Source: Acridotheres tristis (Eukaryota > Chordata > Aves > Passeriformes > Sturnidae). From it: a stretch of 64,000 bases of DNA. The stretch covers positions 29,449,529 to 29,513,528 of the forward strand of contig CM072894.1 of the NCBI GenBank assembly GCA_037013685.1, in the 5' to 3' direction. The notes below the pieces were generated by a model. That model did no database searches, was not told the DNA's origin, and was given only the letters and a program-made list of their open reading frames with translations. Position 1 is the stretch's first letter, and each line of letters opens with the position of its first letter. A program made the translations under genes and the position numbers. This document shows, piece by piece, positions 23,426-33,150 of this stretch.

Positions 23426-26400
23426 CTGAAATTTTATTGGTTAAGGAACTTTAAAAAGAGTAATTTGAAATACTGCATTTTGGGTTTACTAAGGGTTACT
23501 GGTGTGAGAAAAAATAATTACACAAAAAGCTGAGCTGCCTAATTACAGAGAAACCCAGAACTTTGTGCCTGTGGTTCTAAATACTTCTCCAGCTCCAGTC
23601 CAATTAAACTGTCCAATGTGCTACTGCTTCAAATTCCACCCACTGTCAGGTTTGACACTAATTAGATGCAGTCTTCTAGTTCCTGCTCTTGCTCCTCTAT
23701 GCCAATATTCCATGACTGTGAAACTTAAGCAAGTACATTTCAATGAAAATAATTTTGCATGGAGGAGAACAATACTTTGGAACATGGGTGCGTTCCAGAA
23801 TCTGCCTGTAGAGCATGGGCATGTGCTAAAAGAGATGTTTGTAGGCATTTTTGCAATTGTCTTATTTGTAATATTTACATTTTCTTTGATAAAGTACTGT
23901 TGGAGCATGATGCATTTTTATGACTGTTAGCAGAAAAACTCCAACCCCAACAACAAAACAGCAGAACTTGAGGTACCATAGGAATTCAGCAAGTTGCACT
24001 GAACATTTATAATGCAGAAATTCAGCTTTGAAACACTGCAGTAAAAGGATACTGAGGTCAACAAACGGAGGAACTTTAAAACCAAATGAAAGGCTGACTT
24101 TGGGAAGATCCAAATTATTGACATCATAGATCTGCTTCAGAGAATGGGAGTCATAAGCTCTGATGTAAGCTTTGTAAGCCTCCTGGGCTGACTTGTGAAG
24201 GAAGTAGTTCTTCTCTATCAGTTTTTCCAGCTGGTGAGGAGAAAAGAAAACCATAAGAAACATAAACAATTATAGCTGTTAAAAGTCTATACATTATATT
24301 CTGACATTTTTTAATGTGTGAGTGGCAATGACATTCTCTCCTCACTTCAGCAAAACCCTGTGACATCAAAGTGCACATACAGGTGTAAAAATGCTTTTAT
24401 AAACAAGCAGAGGGACAAAAAAGCCTGAAGCTGACTTACAGTACAAGCAAAGCCTCAGCAATATGAAAACTTACAGAAATATTAAACTGGGTTGTCCCAA
24501 GCAAGTTAATCAAGGACAATACACCTGCAGCCACACCATTAAACCATTTGTATGAGAACTGCCAGCCTGACATCTGAACTGGGATTCCATGCAATTCCGT
24601 GCACAATCTGACCTATTACGGTGCCAATGCATTGTGAAATCAGCAGTATTGATTCTAAACCAAAAATGCAGATACACCAGGGTAGACTAAGACATTTTAT
24701 TTGATGTGGGCCATGTTCCCAATACTCATTAGATCCCAGTGTCTCATTTGATGTTAAATGTACATTAATTCAGCACTCTAAAAATAAGCTACATTAGGCG
24801 TCATTTCTTCCTGATTATGCTTAATTAGTAACGTCTGTCTGTAAGGACTGTCTTCACTGCTTCCTGTACTTGCTATTTCAAATTCAAGTTACTGCAAAGA
24901 AATTTTACAGAGCTCTTATAAAAATATTACAGAAGTAATCAACAACAGAAATTCATGTCTTCGGAATTATCTATGCTATTCCACTCAACTTTGTGTTCCT
25001 TGGCTATTTTTGTAGCACAAGAGCACAAAAGAAGTTTATCTGATGCTGGGCTTTATTAACACCAGTTAATTAAATATACACATGGGCTTATATACTAACA
25101 TTCCTAAACAGGCAGATGTATTTTTGAGTTGCATCATTACAGACTGCAACATTCTCCATGAAAATTATAATAAAGATATTCAAAGCAGTTGAAGTATAAA
25201 AACATGTCATACCTGAGACTGGATGTCTGAGATTTTTGACCAAGAAAATTCAAATTCACTTAACGGTACCTTAAAAACAAAAGAAGAAATGAACTATCAA
25301 GATTATTTACACTGTGTAAATGTAGTGAATGTGTTTAAGACCAAGGACAAATAGAAAACAACCTCCTACATAACAGATTTTTTTTAATACCACAGCTGTA
25401 TCTGTAAAGTGCCTTTACATCAATATGACAGTATTATCACTTCCTTTAAGCCAGAGTAATAGAGACACTCAGTCTGACACCATTTTTTACCACTTTTGCT
25501 TTAGAAGTTAAATCACTTTAGTTAGAAGTCACAAAACAAGTCCATAAGGAAAGCAACCAAGAAATTCTGTGCAGTTCTATTAAAATGATTATCTTTAGAA
25601 GAAGACTGTGCTTCTTTTGGAATTAAATAAAATGAAACTGATCTTTAAAAAAACAAAACAAACCAACAGTTTTTGCCTTTAAAAACTGGATGTACTGTAA
25701 AAAAAAAAAATGTAGACAGAAGTTTACCCTGGCTTGTTTCAGATAACGAAGAAAGCCCAGTTCTTCTGGTCGTAAAATGAGCAGAGCATGTCCTCTACCG
25801 TTTATTCCTCTGGCAGTCCTACCAACACGATGGATATATTCCTTTTGGAAAGAATAACAAGCAACAAGGTCAGGCAGTCTTAATAATCAACAAAAAATAC
25901 ATCAAAGTTAACCTCAATATAATATGATGCATCATTCACTATTTGGTAAGACTTTTTCTTGGCACTGACACATGGATAAGGGAAAACAAGTGCTGAAGGT
26001 GCAAAGCAACATCAGTTTGAGGCAGAGCCTGACTAAAGCATTTTATCTTTTACTGAAGAAAAGAAATCTTAGTCTGTAGTAGCTGCAAATTAAACTTTGA
26101 AGTTTTTCAATTTCCCTTGTTTGCAGTACACTTTTTTTAAAAGTAAGAATATTATCTTTAAACAAAATGCAAATTTCAAGTGGAAAAGCTCAGGGATGCA
26201 TTTGTAAACTCACTCCTCTTTGAGAAGTGTTTAGTTGTTTAGCTGATTAGATTTTAATTTCACAGCACAAACAATATTTTAAAATGCAATTCTTAAGAAG
26301 GCAACAAAGGTCTTGGCTAGGAGCAGCATTTCCTAGGAGCTGGTGAAGGGCAGTGAAAGAAACCAGCAGCTGGATATGACTATGGCTGAATCCTGCCCTC

Positions 26401-29400
26401 TGTCAAGCAGCAGTTCCAGCTTTTCTCTGCAACTAAGTTTGTAGTCACAATATGATTTCGTGCTGTGACACTTGTCTATTTCCTTAACTTACCTTAGGAT
26501 CATCTGGAGGGTCATATTGGACAATCCAGTCAACCTCAGGAATGTCCAATCCTCTGGCAGCCACATCAGTGCACAGCAGTATTCCAGACTCTGCATTACA
26601 GAACTGGAAAAACGTTGTAGTACGTTTGGTCTGTTTCTGCTTGCCCTGAAAGGAAACAAACATACTGGGGATGAAATATCAACTAAAGAAATAATTTGAG
26701 ACATCTTTCTAAATAGTGGTCTTGTTCAGACCAAGCAGGACCATTTTGCAGTGAAGAAACAAAGAAAAAAATAAGGCACAGGGTTACAAGAGGGGGCATC
26801 CCTCAGAGGTTACAGTGGATCTCCCAAAACATTAAACATTACATAAACATTATTCTCATGAGCACAACATGCATGTTTCAATTTCAGAAAAAGGATATTT
26901 GAAAGTCTAGCAATATGTTAGACAGATTACAGGTTAAAAAAGCAAATAACCAAACAAAGCTGATATTTGTCACAGTTTTATCAAAGAATAGCGAGAAATT
27001 TCCCCCCAATACAAAATAAAAAAGGACATTTCTGGTTAGTTGTAACTGTTTCATAGACTTTCAGTCAATTCTTTGTTCTAAACTGTGCATTTTATGGTTT
27101 TGACAAAAAATTTCCAATACTCATCCAGATGGTAAGAATCCAAACATAACTCTGGCCTTAGGAAAAGCATCAAACACTTCAGGCATCAGACTCTGCATTT
27201 CTCTGACAAGAAACTCTCTCCACATATTGAATTTTAGTGCTTGTGAAAGGTAACTTCTTGGAAGAAAACAGAAATGTTGCTACACAGAGAGCACTAAGTA
27301 ATATCAGTGTTCAGCACTGGTTCAAGAAAATAGCAAGTCTGAATATTACTGAAGTGTTATTGCATAATCTTTGCTTTATCTCCTTCCTCTACAGACTAAT
27401 CAAGACCATCATCAGTTTTGTGAGCAGGATGTCTGTTTATTACAAACTAGACTAAAACAAACCAGGCAAATGTAAAGCCACTAACAGCTTACAAGTGTTA
27501 TCAGAATAATTCAAAAGAAATCAATGAAAAAGATACTTACATGAATGGCCAAAACAGGCAGGTCAATGTAGTTGAGTAATTCATAGTGGTACTTCACTGA
27601 CATACATGAAGAAAAAAATACCATCAGTTTCTTCTTCCGGTTCTTCTTGAGGAATGTGAAGAGCAAAAGGAATCTTTTTTCAGATGGACACACCACATAA
27701 CCCTGCAAAAATTTTAAACATTGTTAAATAAAAGTAGTAAGGAGCAAAGTTGTGTTCCAGTAATATAGTTACATCAGGGAAGGGTTACTTTGTGAAAAAA
27801 GACCCCACCAAATAGTTAAACAGTGAAATACACCTGAAGCATCCCAAGTGAAAAACCCAGAGCTTGGTGTGCTCAGAGATCTCAACCCTCCCACTAACGT
27901 CTTACCTGTTCCAGACCATCTACTGTTGCTGTCTCCTTGTTATCATCAACCCCAACATACAGTGGCTCTTTCTTCAGAGAGATCTTTGCCAGATCTTCAA
28001 CCTTTCTGGTTTGCGTGGCAGAGAAAAGCATCGTCTGTCTGCGCTCTGGAAAATATTTGCAAGATAGCCTCACTTTTTAAAGAAGAATTCAAATAGCGAG
28101 TCCATAAAATCTCTAATTGCATTTCCCTGGGCAAATCTTCCAATTAAATTCTAATTCAAACATACTGCTACTGACAAACAAAGAGGTGTAGCTGTGTTAT
28201 GGGATGTACACCATGTTTATTTCAGCTGTCCCCACCCCCAAAATCCTAACCACTATGAAAATACAATGTTTTTTCTCTGTAAAAATGTTAATCATTTGCA
28301 ATCCAATTTAGACACAAAACAACTTAAACAGAGAGCAATCTTGTAATTCTAAATTAATTTCCATAAATACTTCAATATATTTGTTAAAAAAATTGAATTG
28401 TATTTAATACATCCATTACAAGGAATAGCTAAATGAAAAAATGGGAAATAAAAAATTTAAGGCAAATACTTAAATTTCTTCAAGATACTGGTCTTGGAGG
28501 TATCAAAAAAGACTGAACTGCAAGTCAGAAGACCTTTTTCCTTGCATTTAAAAATTACTAGGAAATAATCAGTTGCAGGAAATAAACAGGCAGAGAAAGA
28601 TGAATGAGAAAATGGAGATGTTAAACTAAAAGGATTTTATATGAACAGAATTATATCTCTGAAGAGCATTTGAAAACTCTGTTCTTCAGATAGGATGCTG
28701 AAAAAGTAATATATACTGGCTAGCAGGAAAAAATGGAAAACCACTAAGAAAGTAAAAAAACCACTATGAAATTCATTTACAGAACTATTAAAATTAATGA
28801 CTTCTCTTATAATGATTGAGTCAGAAAAAAGACAAAATGCTAGTCAAGTGATTTCCAGGAAAGAGATAATTCTTTTTTCTTACTTGGTAAAAGTTTTATG
28901 ATCTGTTTCATTTCTTCTTCAAATCCAACCTCCAAGATTCGATCTGCCTCATCAATTACCAAACACTGCAAGTTCTTGTACATGAAACCTGGAGTGTTCT
29001 AGAAGATTAACAAACTCACAGTCAGACAGGGAAAGCAGTTTATTATGTTTTAATAACCAGATTAGACATCAATATTGTACCTACCTGCATATGATCCAGC
29101 AGTCTTCCTGGTGTTGCTACAATGATGTTGATTCCATTTCCAAGCTTCTGTGCTTCTGCTGATCTGTTACTGCCCCCCATGACCAGACCATAGGTGTGAA
29201 CATGATGATTCATAAGTTCTTTAAGAACTCCGTAGGTTTGCATAGCCAGCTCTCGAGTAGGAGAAAGAATAATAACACCCGTTCCTAAAAAAGACGTCAA
29301 TCAGACAGGAGTCAGCTACAACTCATCCAAGCCCCTGAATGGCTGCTTTACAGAAAAATTCAGCTGGGAAATGAAAAACCTTACCATTCCTAGGCATGAA

Positions 29401-31976
29401 TTTCAGCTTGTAGATGAGTTCTACTGCAGGAATGAGAAATGCAAGTGTTTTTCCACTGCCTGTTTTTGCAGCTGCTAAAATATCCCTGTAAGTAGCAATG
29501 TTAGAAAAAGAAGTATTTAGCTGACCATATCAAGAGAAGGACAATCTCACTCTGATCCACGGTGTCAATGTAAAAACCTACCATGGCTTAAAGAAGACCA
29601 GAGGAGTTGGTACTAGGAGCTTGCTGGCACAGGCAGGTCACAGCAATCGGTCACTGAAAGGCTGGAGGTCTTTTCCAGCCTTAACGATTCCATTATTTGA
29701 TTTTGTGATATTATGATTCATGTATGTAGCTTGCCAGCAAAATTTACAAAATATCTGGGGTCATTAGAGTGACTAAAAAGCCCTATTTCTTACCTGCCTT
29801 CCAGAAGAGGCTTAATACTTTTATGCTGAATTTCAGTCATGTGTGTAAACCCCATGTCATTTATGCCTTTCAATGTATTCTCACTGACAGAACCAGCCAG
29901 GGAAGCAAAGGAATTGTCTTCAAAAGCACCTGAAATGAGGGGCAAAATGAAAAATATTTTAAATTATTTCTTCTACTTCCTCTGCCATCTGAGATTAACC
30001 AGTTCAAACTGACTTATACAAAAAAGAAAAATCAAAGGACTTCTTTTTATTCCATTCTTCCACAAAATCAAAAGACAGTGGCAAAAGACTCTGTATTAAT
30101 AAGCTCATAAGAAAATTACAGAGTTAATAAGAATGAAGATGAATGCACTGCTTCTGTCACATTTACTAGTTCTACACCTCCAGCTTGCTCTTCATGGACT
30201 TCTTCCTTTACTGATAAGCATGTGTGTACATAGGTTTAAAAAACACTTTCACTAGTAATTGCAGGACCAACAGGTGTATATATAATGCAACTTTCCAAGA
30301 ACAGGAGGTGAGTGAGAGCTGTACAGCTGCCAGTGTCACATCATGTATTCAAACACCTGACTCACAAAGATCACTTGAAAACTGCAACTTGCCCTGAAGG
30401 AAAGTGCTAGACCTTGGGATTTTGCCAGTGCATGAAAAAGAGAACACAAGATACCTGTTACACCTAGTGGCAAGCTGGGCACTTCATCCTCCTCCTCTTC
30501 CTCTTCTTTCTCTCCAGAGTCCTGCTTATCTCCATCTTCTACCTCTGCAGATTCATCCTCTTCTGTTTTTGCTTTTTTGGTTTCTGTATCTGGAGTGTTA
30601 TTTTACAGAAGACAAGGCAGTTAGAAATACAAAGGTAATGGTTATCATGAAAACTTGTTCCAAAGAGTGAATTTCCTTTAGTCTGTAAACTATGTAGAAA
30701 GATCATTATTTCCCATGGGGTGGAAGGGGACTGGAGGAGAGACAAGGTTTTTGTGGAATCTTTTGAGGCACAGAGGAAAAAAAAATCTCCAAATTCCTTC
30801 CACACAGCCCATTTTGCATAGTGAAACAATGTAGCCTGTATCGTGTGACATCTTGTGTGGAAGCAAGATAAACTGTCCTCAAACCAGTTACAAAATTCTT
30901 TCCCATCGGCAATGTAGACACGAAGTTTCCCACACCTTTTGTGCTCAGGATATGTGAAAATTTGCATTTTAGGTACCTGAATCTTCAGAGACAAAACCAC
31001 CTCTTCATTGGCATAACCATGATGCATGTCCCAAAAATCAAATACACTTTTGAAGCTTTTATTCCTCATGCATGTCAATATGCATCTATAAATCTATATA
31101 GATAAAAACATATGCAAACCTAGCAATACTTGTGCAGTGCTTTTCGGTTTTTTTTTTTTTTGGTAGTTTTCCAGTATACTTCAGTTTTATAATATATAAA
31201 GGTTGCCAAAGGCTGGGCATATTGCTAAAAAGCTGTATTGGCTGCATAGCCAAGTAGAGAGCCCTGAAATACAGGACATGTATTTAAATAATAATAAAGC
31301 AAAACATCCAATCAACGTTACAAAGCAGAATCCTACGTAACAAATAAATTGCCTACTAGTATGAATTACAAATTCAAATACCGCAGCTGGAATGAAATGG
31401 GTAAAGCTTTAGAACCTCCGGTGCTCTAAAACGCACACCTGACCGGCACATGGCATTTCAAACCTTCCCCGACTCGGCGGGAGCACTGAGGAGGTGCTTG
31501 TGGGGCCTCCCAGACTAACGCAGCCCTGGGAGACACGCTGTCTTTGCTAAGAACACGCACCATCTCCCCCGTTGACCACCGCTTTTCTCTTTTTCTTCTT
31601 CTTTTTCTTCTTTTCCCCGCTGCGGGGTCCGGCTGCGTCCGCAGGCTCCGCGCCCTCCTCATCCGCTGCACCCACCTCTGGCACCGCCACCTCCTCCACC
31701 TCCTCCTCCTCCTCCGAGGGTCCCTGAGAAGCCGCCTCGCTCGGCGAGGGCACTGCACGGCGGAGACAGAGACAGAAGGAGGACAGAGAGCACAAAGTTA
31801 ATCACGGCTCTGCCGGCGCACAGCCAGGGAGAGGCTCCGCGGCGCCGCCCGCCCGTACCTGCCCCCTGGGCCGCCCGCAGCTTTAGATTGCGCTGCCGCA
31901 GCTTCAGGTTGCGCTTGTGGATTTTCCTGCGGAGCAGCCGCATGGGCAGATTGCTGGCAGCAGCCGGCACCGACAT
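23283..31976 (-). CDS. DDX18: DDX18 ATP-dependent RNA helicase, complete, 14 coding exons
   Basis: Nucleolar DEAD-box helicase (yeast Has1 family; also called MrDb) needed for pre-rRNA processing and 60S subunit assembly. CDS from 5' to 3' on the - strand: 31976-31859, 31752-31561, 30589-30455, 29929-29794, 29485-29385, 29284-29085, 28998-28884, 28045-27906, 27702-27541, 26645-26493, 25841-25728, 25269-25213, 24230-24053, 23425-23283. That is 1944 nt and 647 residues (human 670), with every junction in phase. Motifs: basic N-terminus [18 protein letters not shown], acidic/lysine-rich linker (40-145), Q motif FTHMTEIQ (Q183), AKTGSGKT (200-207), PTREL (236-240), DEAD (310-313), SAT (341-343), DVAARGLD (460-467), HRVGRTAR (488-495), and a Gly-rich tail [10 protein letters not shown] near 613-622. 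The linker differs most from mammals. No breaks were seen; the last intron looks U12-type. Confidence 0.97.
23426..24052 (-). other. DDX18: DDX18 intron 13, probable U12-type (minor spliceosome) intron
   Basis: The 5' splice site at 24052-24043 reads GTATCCTTTT, the U12 consensus. A TTCCTTAAC branch-point match (23448-23440) lies about 13 nt before the terminal AG and there is no strong pyrimidine tract. Both signals are near perfect. U12-type is inferred from the sequence, not from splicing data. Confidence 0.88.
24053..24230 (-). CDS. DDX18: DDX18 exon 13
   Basis: 178 bp, encoding [20 protein letters not shown] through [13 protein letters not shown], the conserved C-terminal domain. It ends at the unusual donor GTATCCTTTT. 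Confidence 0.96.
25213..25269 (-). CDS. DDX18: DDX18 exon 12
   Basis: 57 bp, 19 codons: [19 protein letters not shown]. Too short to stand out as an open frame; supported by the protein match and by acceptor ttttaag and donor gtatga. Confidence 0.93.
25728..25841 (-). CDS. DDX18: DDX18 exon 11 (motif VI)
   Basis: 114 bp, encoding [20 protein letters not shown] then [16 protein letters not shown]; arginines of motif VI contact ATP. Confidence 0.96.
26493..26645 (-). CDS. DDX18: DDX18 exon 10
   Basis: 153 bp, encoding [20 protein letters not shown] then [20 protein letters not shown] (motif V). Confidence 0.96.
27541..27702 (-). CDS. DDX18: DDX18 exon 9
   Basis: 162 bp, 54 codons, encoding [20 protein letters not shown] through [11 protein letters not shown], the start of the second RecA-like domain. 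Confidence 0.97.
27906..28045 (-). CDS. DDX18: DDX18 exon 8 (SAT motif)
   Basis: 140 bp encoding [20 protein letters not shown] and [20 protein letters not shown]; motif III couples ATP hydrolysis to unwinding. Confidence 0.96.
28884..28998 (-). CDS. DDX18: DDX18 exon 7 (DEAD box)
   Basis: 115 bp encoding [20 protein letters not shown] and [18 protein letters not shown]; contains motif II. Confidence 0.96.
29085..29284 (-). CDS. DDX18: DDX18 exon 6 (motifs Ia, Ib)
   Basis: 200 bp containing [39 protein letters not shown] and [11 protein letters not shown]. Confidence 0.97.
29385..29485 (-). CDS. DDX18: DDX18 exon 5 (Walker A)
   Basis: 101 bp encoding [20 protein letters not shown] and [12 protein letters not shown]; contains motif I, which binds the ATP phosphates. 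Confidence 0.96.
29645..29720 (+). mobile_element. Probable CR1 3' tail remnant in DDX18 intron 4
   Basis: Contains ggctggaggtcttttccagc, then cttaacgattcc and short repeats resembling tgtgatattatgatt, as at CR1 3' ends. Diverged and short. It lies between exons 5 and 4 in genomic order. Confidence 0.55.
29794..29929 (-). CDS. DDX18: DDX18 exon 4 (Q motif)
   Basis: 136 bp encoding [20 protein letters not shown] and [18 protein letters not shown], which includes the Q motif. Confidence 0.95.
30455..30589 (-). CDS. DDX18: DDX18 exon 3
   Basis: 135 bp. It encodes [19 protein letters not shown] and a Glu-rich run, ending [10 protein letters not shown], the conserved lead-in to the helicase core. 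Acceptor aacactccag, donor gtatct. Confidence 0.93.
31561..31752 (-). CDS. DDX18: DDX18 exon 2
   Basis: 192 bp encoding an acidic stretch (EEEEEVEEV) followed by a Lys-rich run and KAVVNGGD, like the [10 protein letters not shown] block of mammalian DDX18. Acceptor gtgcag, donor gtgcgt. Confidence 0.88.
31859..31976 (-). CDS. DDX18: DDX18 exon 1
   Basis: Start ATG at 31976, reading [20 protein letters not shown] and then [19 protein letters not shown]; donor gtacgg. A second in-frame Met (residue 12, LPMRLL) aligns with the LPMKLL near the start of human DDX18, so the extra N-terminal residues are a local extension. The first intron is only 106 bp. Confidence 0.9.
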
Positions 31977-32009
31977 CGCGGCAGCAGCGGGAACGCCGCG
32001 CTCCCGGCA

Positions 32010-32015
32010 CACGTG
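32010..32015. promoter_or_regulatory. DDX18: CACGTG E-box upstream of DDX18
   Basis: A canonical MYC/MAX or USF-type E-box, 34 bp upstream of the start codon inside the CpG island. DDX18 is known as MrDb, a Myc-regulated DEAD-box gene, so the site is likely functional. Occupancy is not shown by the sequence. Confidence 0.6.
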
Positions 32016-32357
32016 GGGAGGCCGCGGCCGGAACCGCCGGACGCGCCGGAACCGCCGCCCGCCCCGCGGGGCCTCACGGGCACCGGGCAGCGCCCTCTGG
32101 GGGCCCGGCGGAGGCAGCGCCGCGCGGGGCCCGCCCTCGATCTCTGTCCCGATCCCAGCCCCGGTCCTTACTCTGCTCCCGGCCCTGGTCCCTGTCCCGA
32201 TCCCGGCCCCGCGCCTCAGCGGAACACGCCCCCGGATTCCCTGAGGAGGGGGCTCGCCGTGTCCCACACAGACCCCCAGCCCCCAGCGTCACAACACCCG
32301 TCTGCCCAGTGGTGCTGCCTTCCACCTATGGTTACAAATGTTCAACGGGAGAAACAG

Positions 32358-33150
32358 ACAGAATTAAAGAATCAGGTTGGAAAAGATCATCGAGTCCAAC
32401 CTACGATCAAAATCACCACGTGACTACACCGTGGCACTGAGTGCCATGTCCAGGCTTTCCTTAAACACCTCCAGGGATGGTGACTCCAGCACCTCCCCGG
32501 GCAGTTCATTCCAACGTTTAATCATAATTTGTGAACAAATTCCTCCTAATATCCAACCTAAACATCCCCTGGTGCAGTTTGAGGCCATGTCCTCTTGTCC
32601 TGTCACTGTAGCCTGGGAGCAGAGCCCGACCCCCTGCTCCGGTCAGGGAGCTGTGGAGGGTGTGGTTACTGCGCTGAAAAGAGAGAGAAAGGACAGCAAC
32701 ACACACGGATCTCTTTGGGAAAAAAAGGCCAACTTTACTGTACGGACAGCCCGTATTTAAAGTATGTTACGTGCAGCTAGGACAGGACAGTAGTTAATTG
32801 GACAATTGGGAAAAACATCCTTGGGACAGTACCCCAGGATGTATCCCACGGGAAAGACACCAGGTGTTAATCTTTATTATGAATTCCACTTTGTTTTTCA
32901 CCATGTTATCACCCTGGGAGACTCCTCCCTAACTGAAGCTGTAGCCAGGCTAAACACCCTCAGCTCCCTCAGCGCTGCTCATCAGACTCGTGCTCCAGCC
33001 CCTTCCCCAGCTCAGTGCCTGAGCCTGCACCCACTCCAGCCCCTCGGTGTCCTGGCACTGAGGGTCCCAGAGCTGCGCACAGCACTCGAGGTGTGGCATC
33101 ACCAGTGCCCAATACAGGGGAAGGAAGAATTCCTTCCCAGCTCCTTCCAA
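32358..33150 (-). mobile_element. CR1 LINE fragment, split by an insertion
   Basis: Sense is minus. The 3' end is the caggttggaaaagatcatcg type sequence near 32372. CR1 sequence runs to about 32660 and resumes at about 32944 with gccaggctaaacaccctcag. It continues through an ORF2-derived part where a broken - strand frame gives LPLYWALVMPHLECCAQLWD and a QDTEGLEWVQAQ stretch. 5'-truncated and inactive. Confidence 0.88.
32661..32943 (-). mobile_element. LTR-like insertion inside the CR1 copy
   Basis: About 283 bp not belonging to CR1. On the - strand it has a TATA-like TTTAAATA, then an AATAAA-like CAGTAAAG about 20 nt later, and it ends in ...AACCACA. That layout is consistent with a solo LTR of an endogenous retrovirus. 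The other end is ragged and I could not find a clean target-site duplication. No retroviral genes are present. Confidence 0.45.

Larger units (their letters stand above)
31640..32260. promoter_or_regulatory. DDX18: DDX18 CpG-island promoter
   Basis: A GC- and CpG-rich block spanning exons 1 and 2 and about 280 bp upstream of the ATG at 31976. No TATA box. An imperfect repeat built on gggatcgggacag occurs twice, about 45 bp apart, in 32130-32215. The transcription start is probably between 31980 and 32050. Confidence 0.75.

Noticed and set aside
23565..23930. 121-codon plus-strand frame with a hydrophobic stretch
   Set aside because: Lies antisense within the DDX18 U12-type intron; the hydrophobic run reflects T-rich sequence.
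30539..31078. 179-codon minus-strand frame in DDX18 intron 2
   Set aside because: It runs out of frame into exon 3, has no splice or homology support, and a frame of this length is plausible by chance in 64 kb.
23426..31560. Search for box C/D snoRNAs in DDX18 introns
   Set aside because: No properly spaced TGATGA and CTGA boxes were found on the sense strand by eye.
31659..32267. 202-codon minus-strand and 168-codon plus-strand frames at the DDX18 promoter
   Set aside because: Low-complexity products of GC-rich sequence that ignore the verified exon 1 and 2 splice sites.
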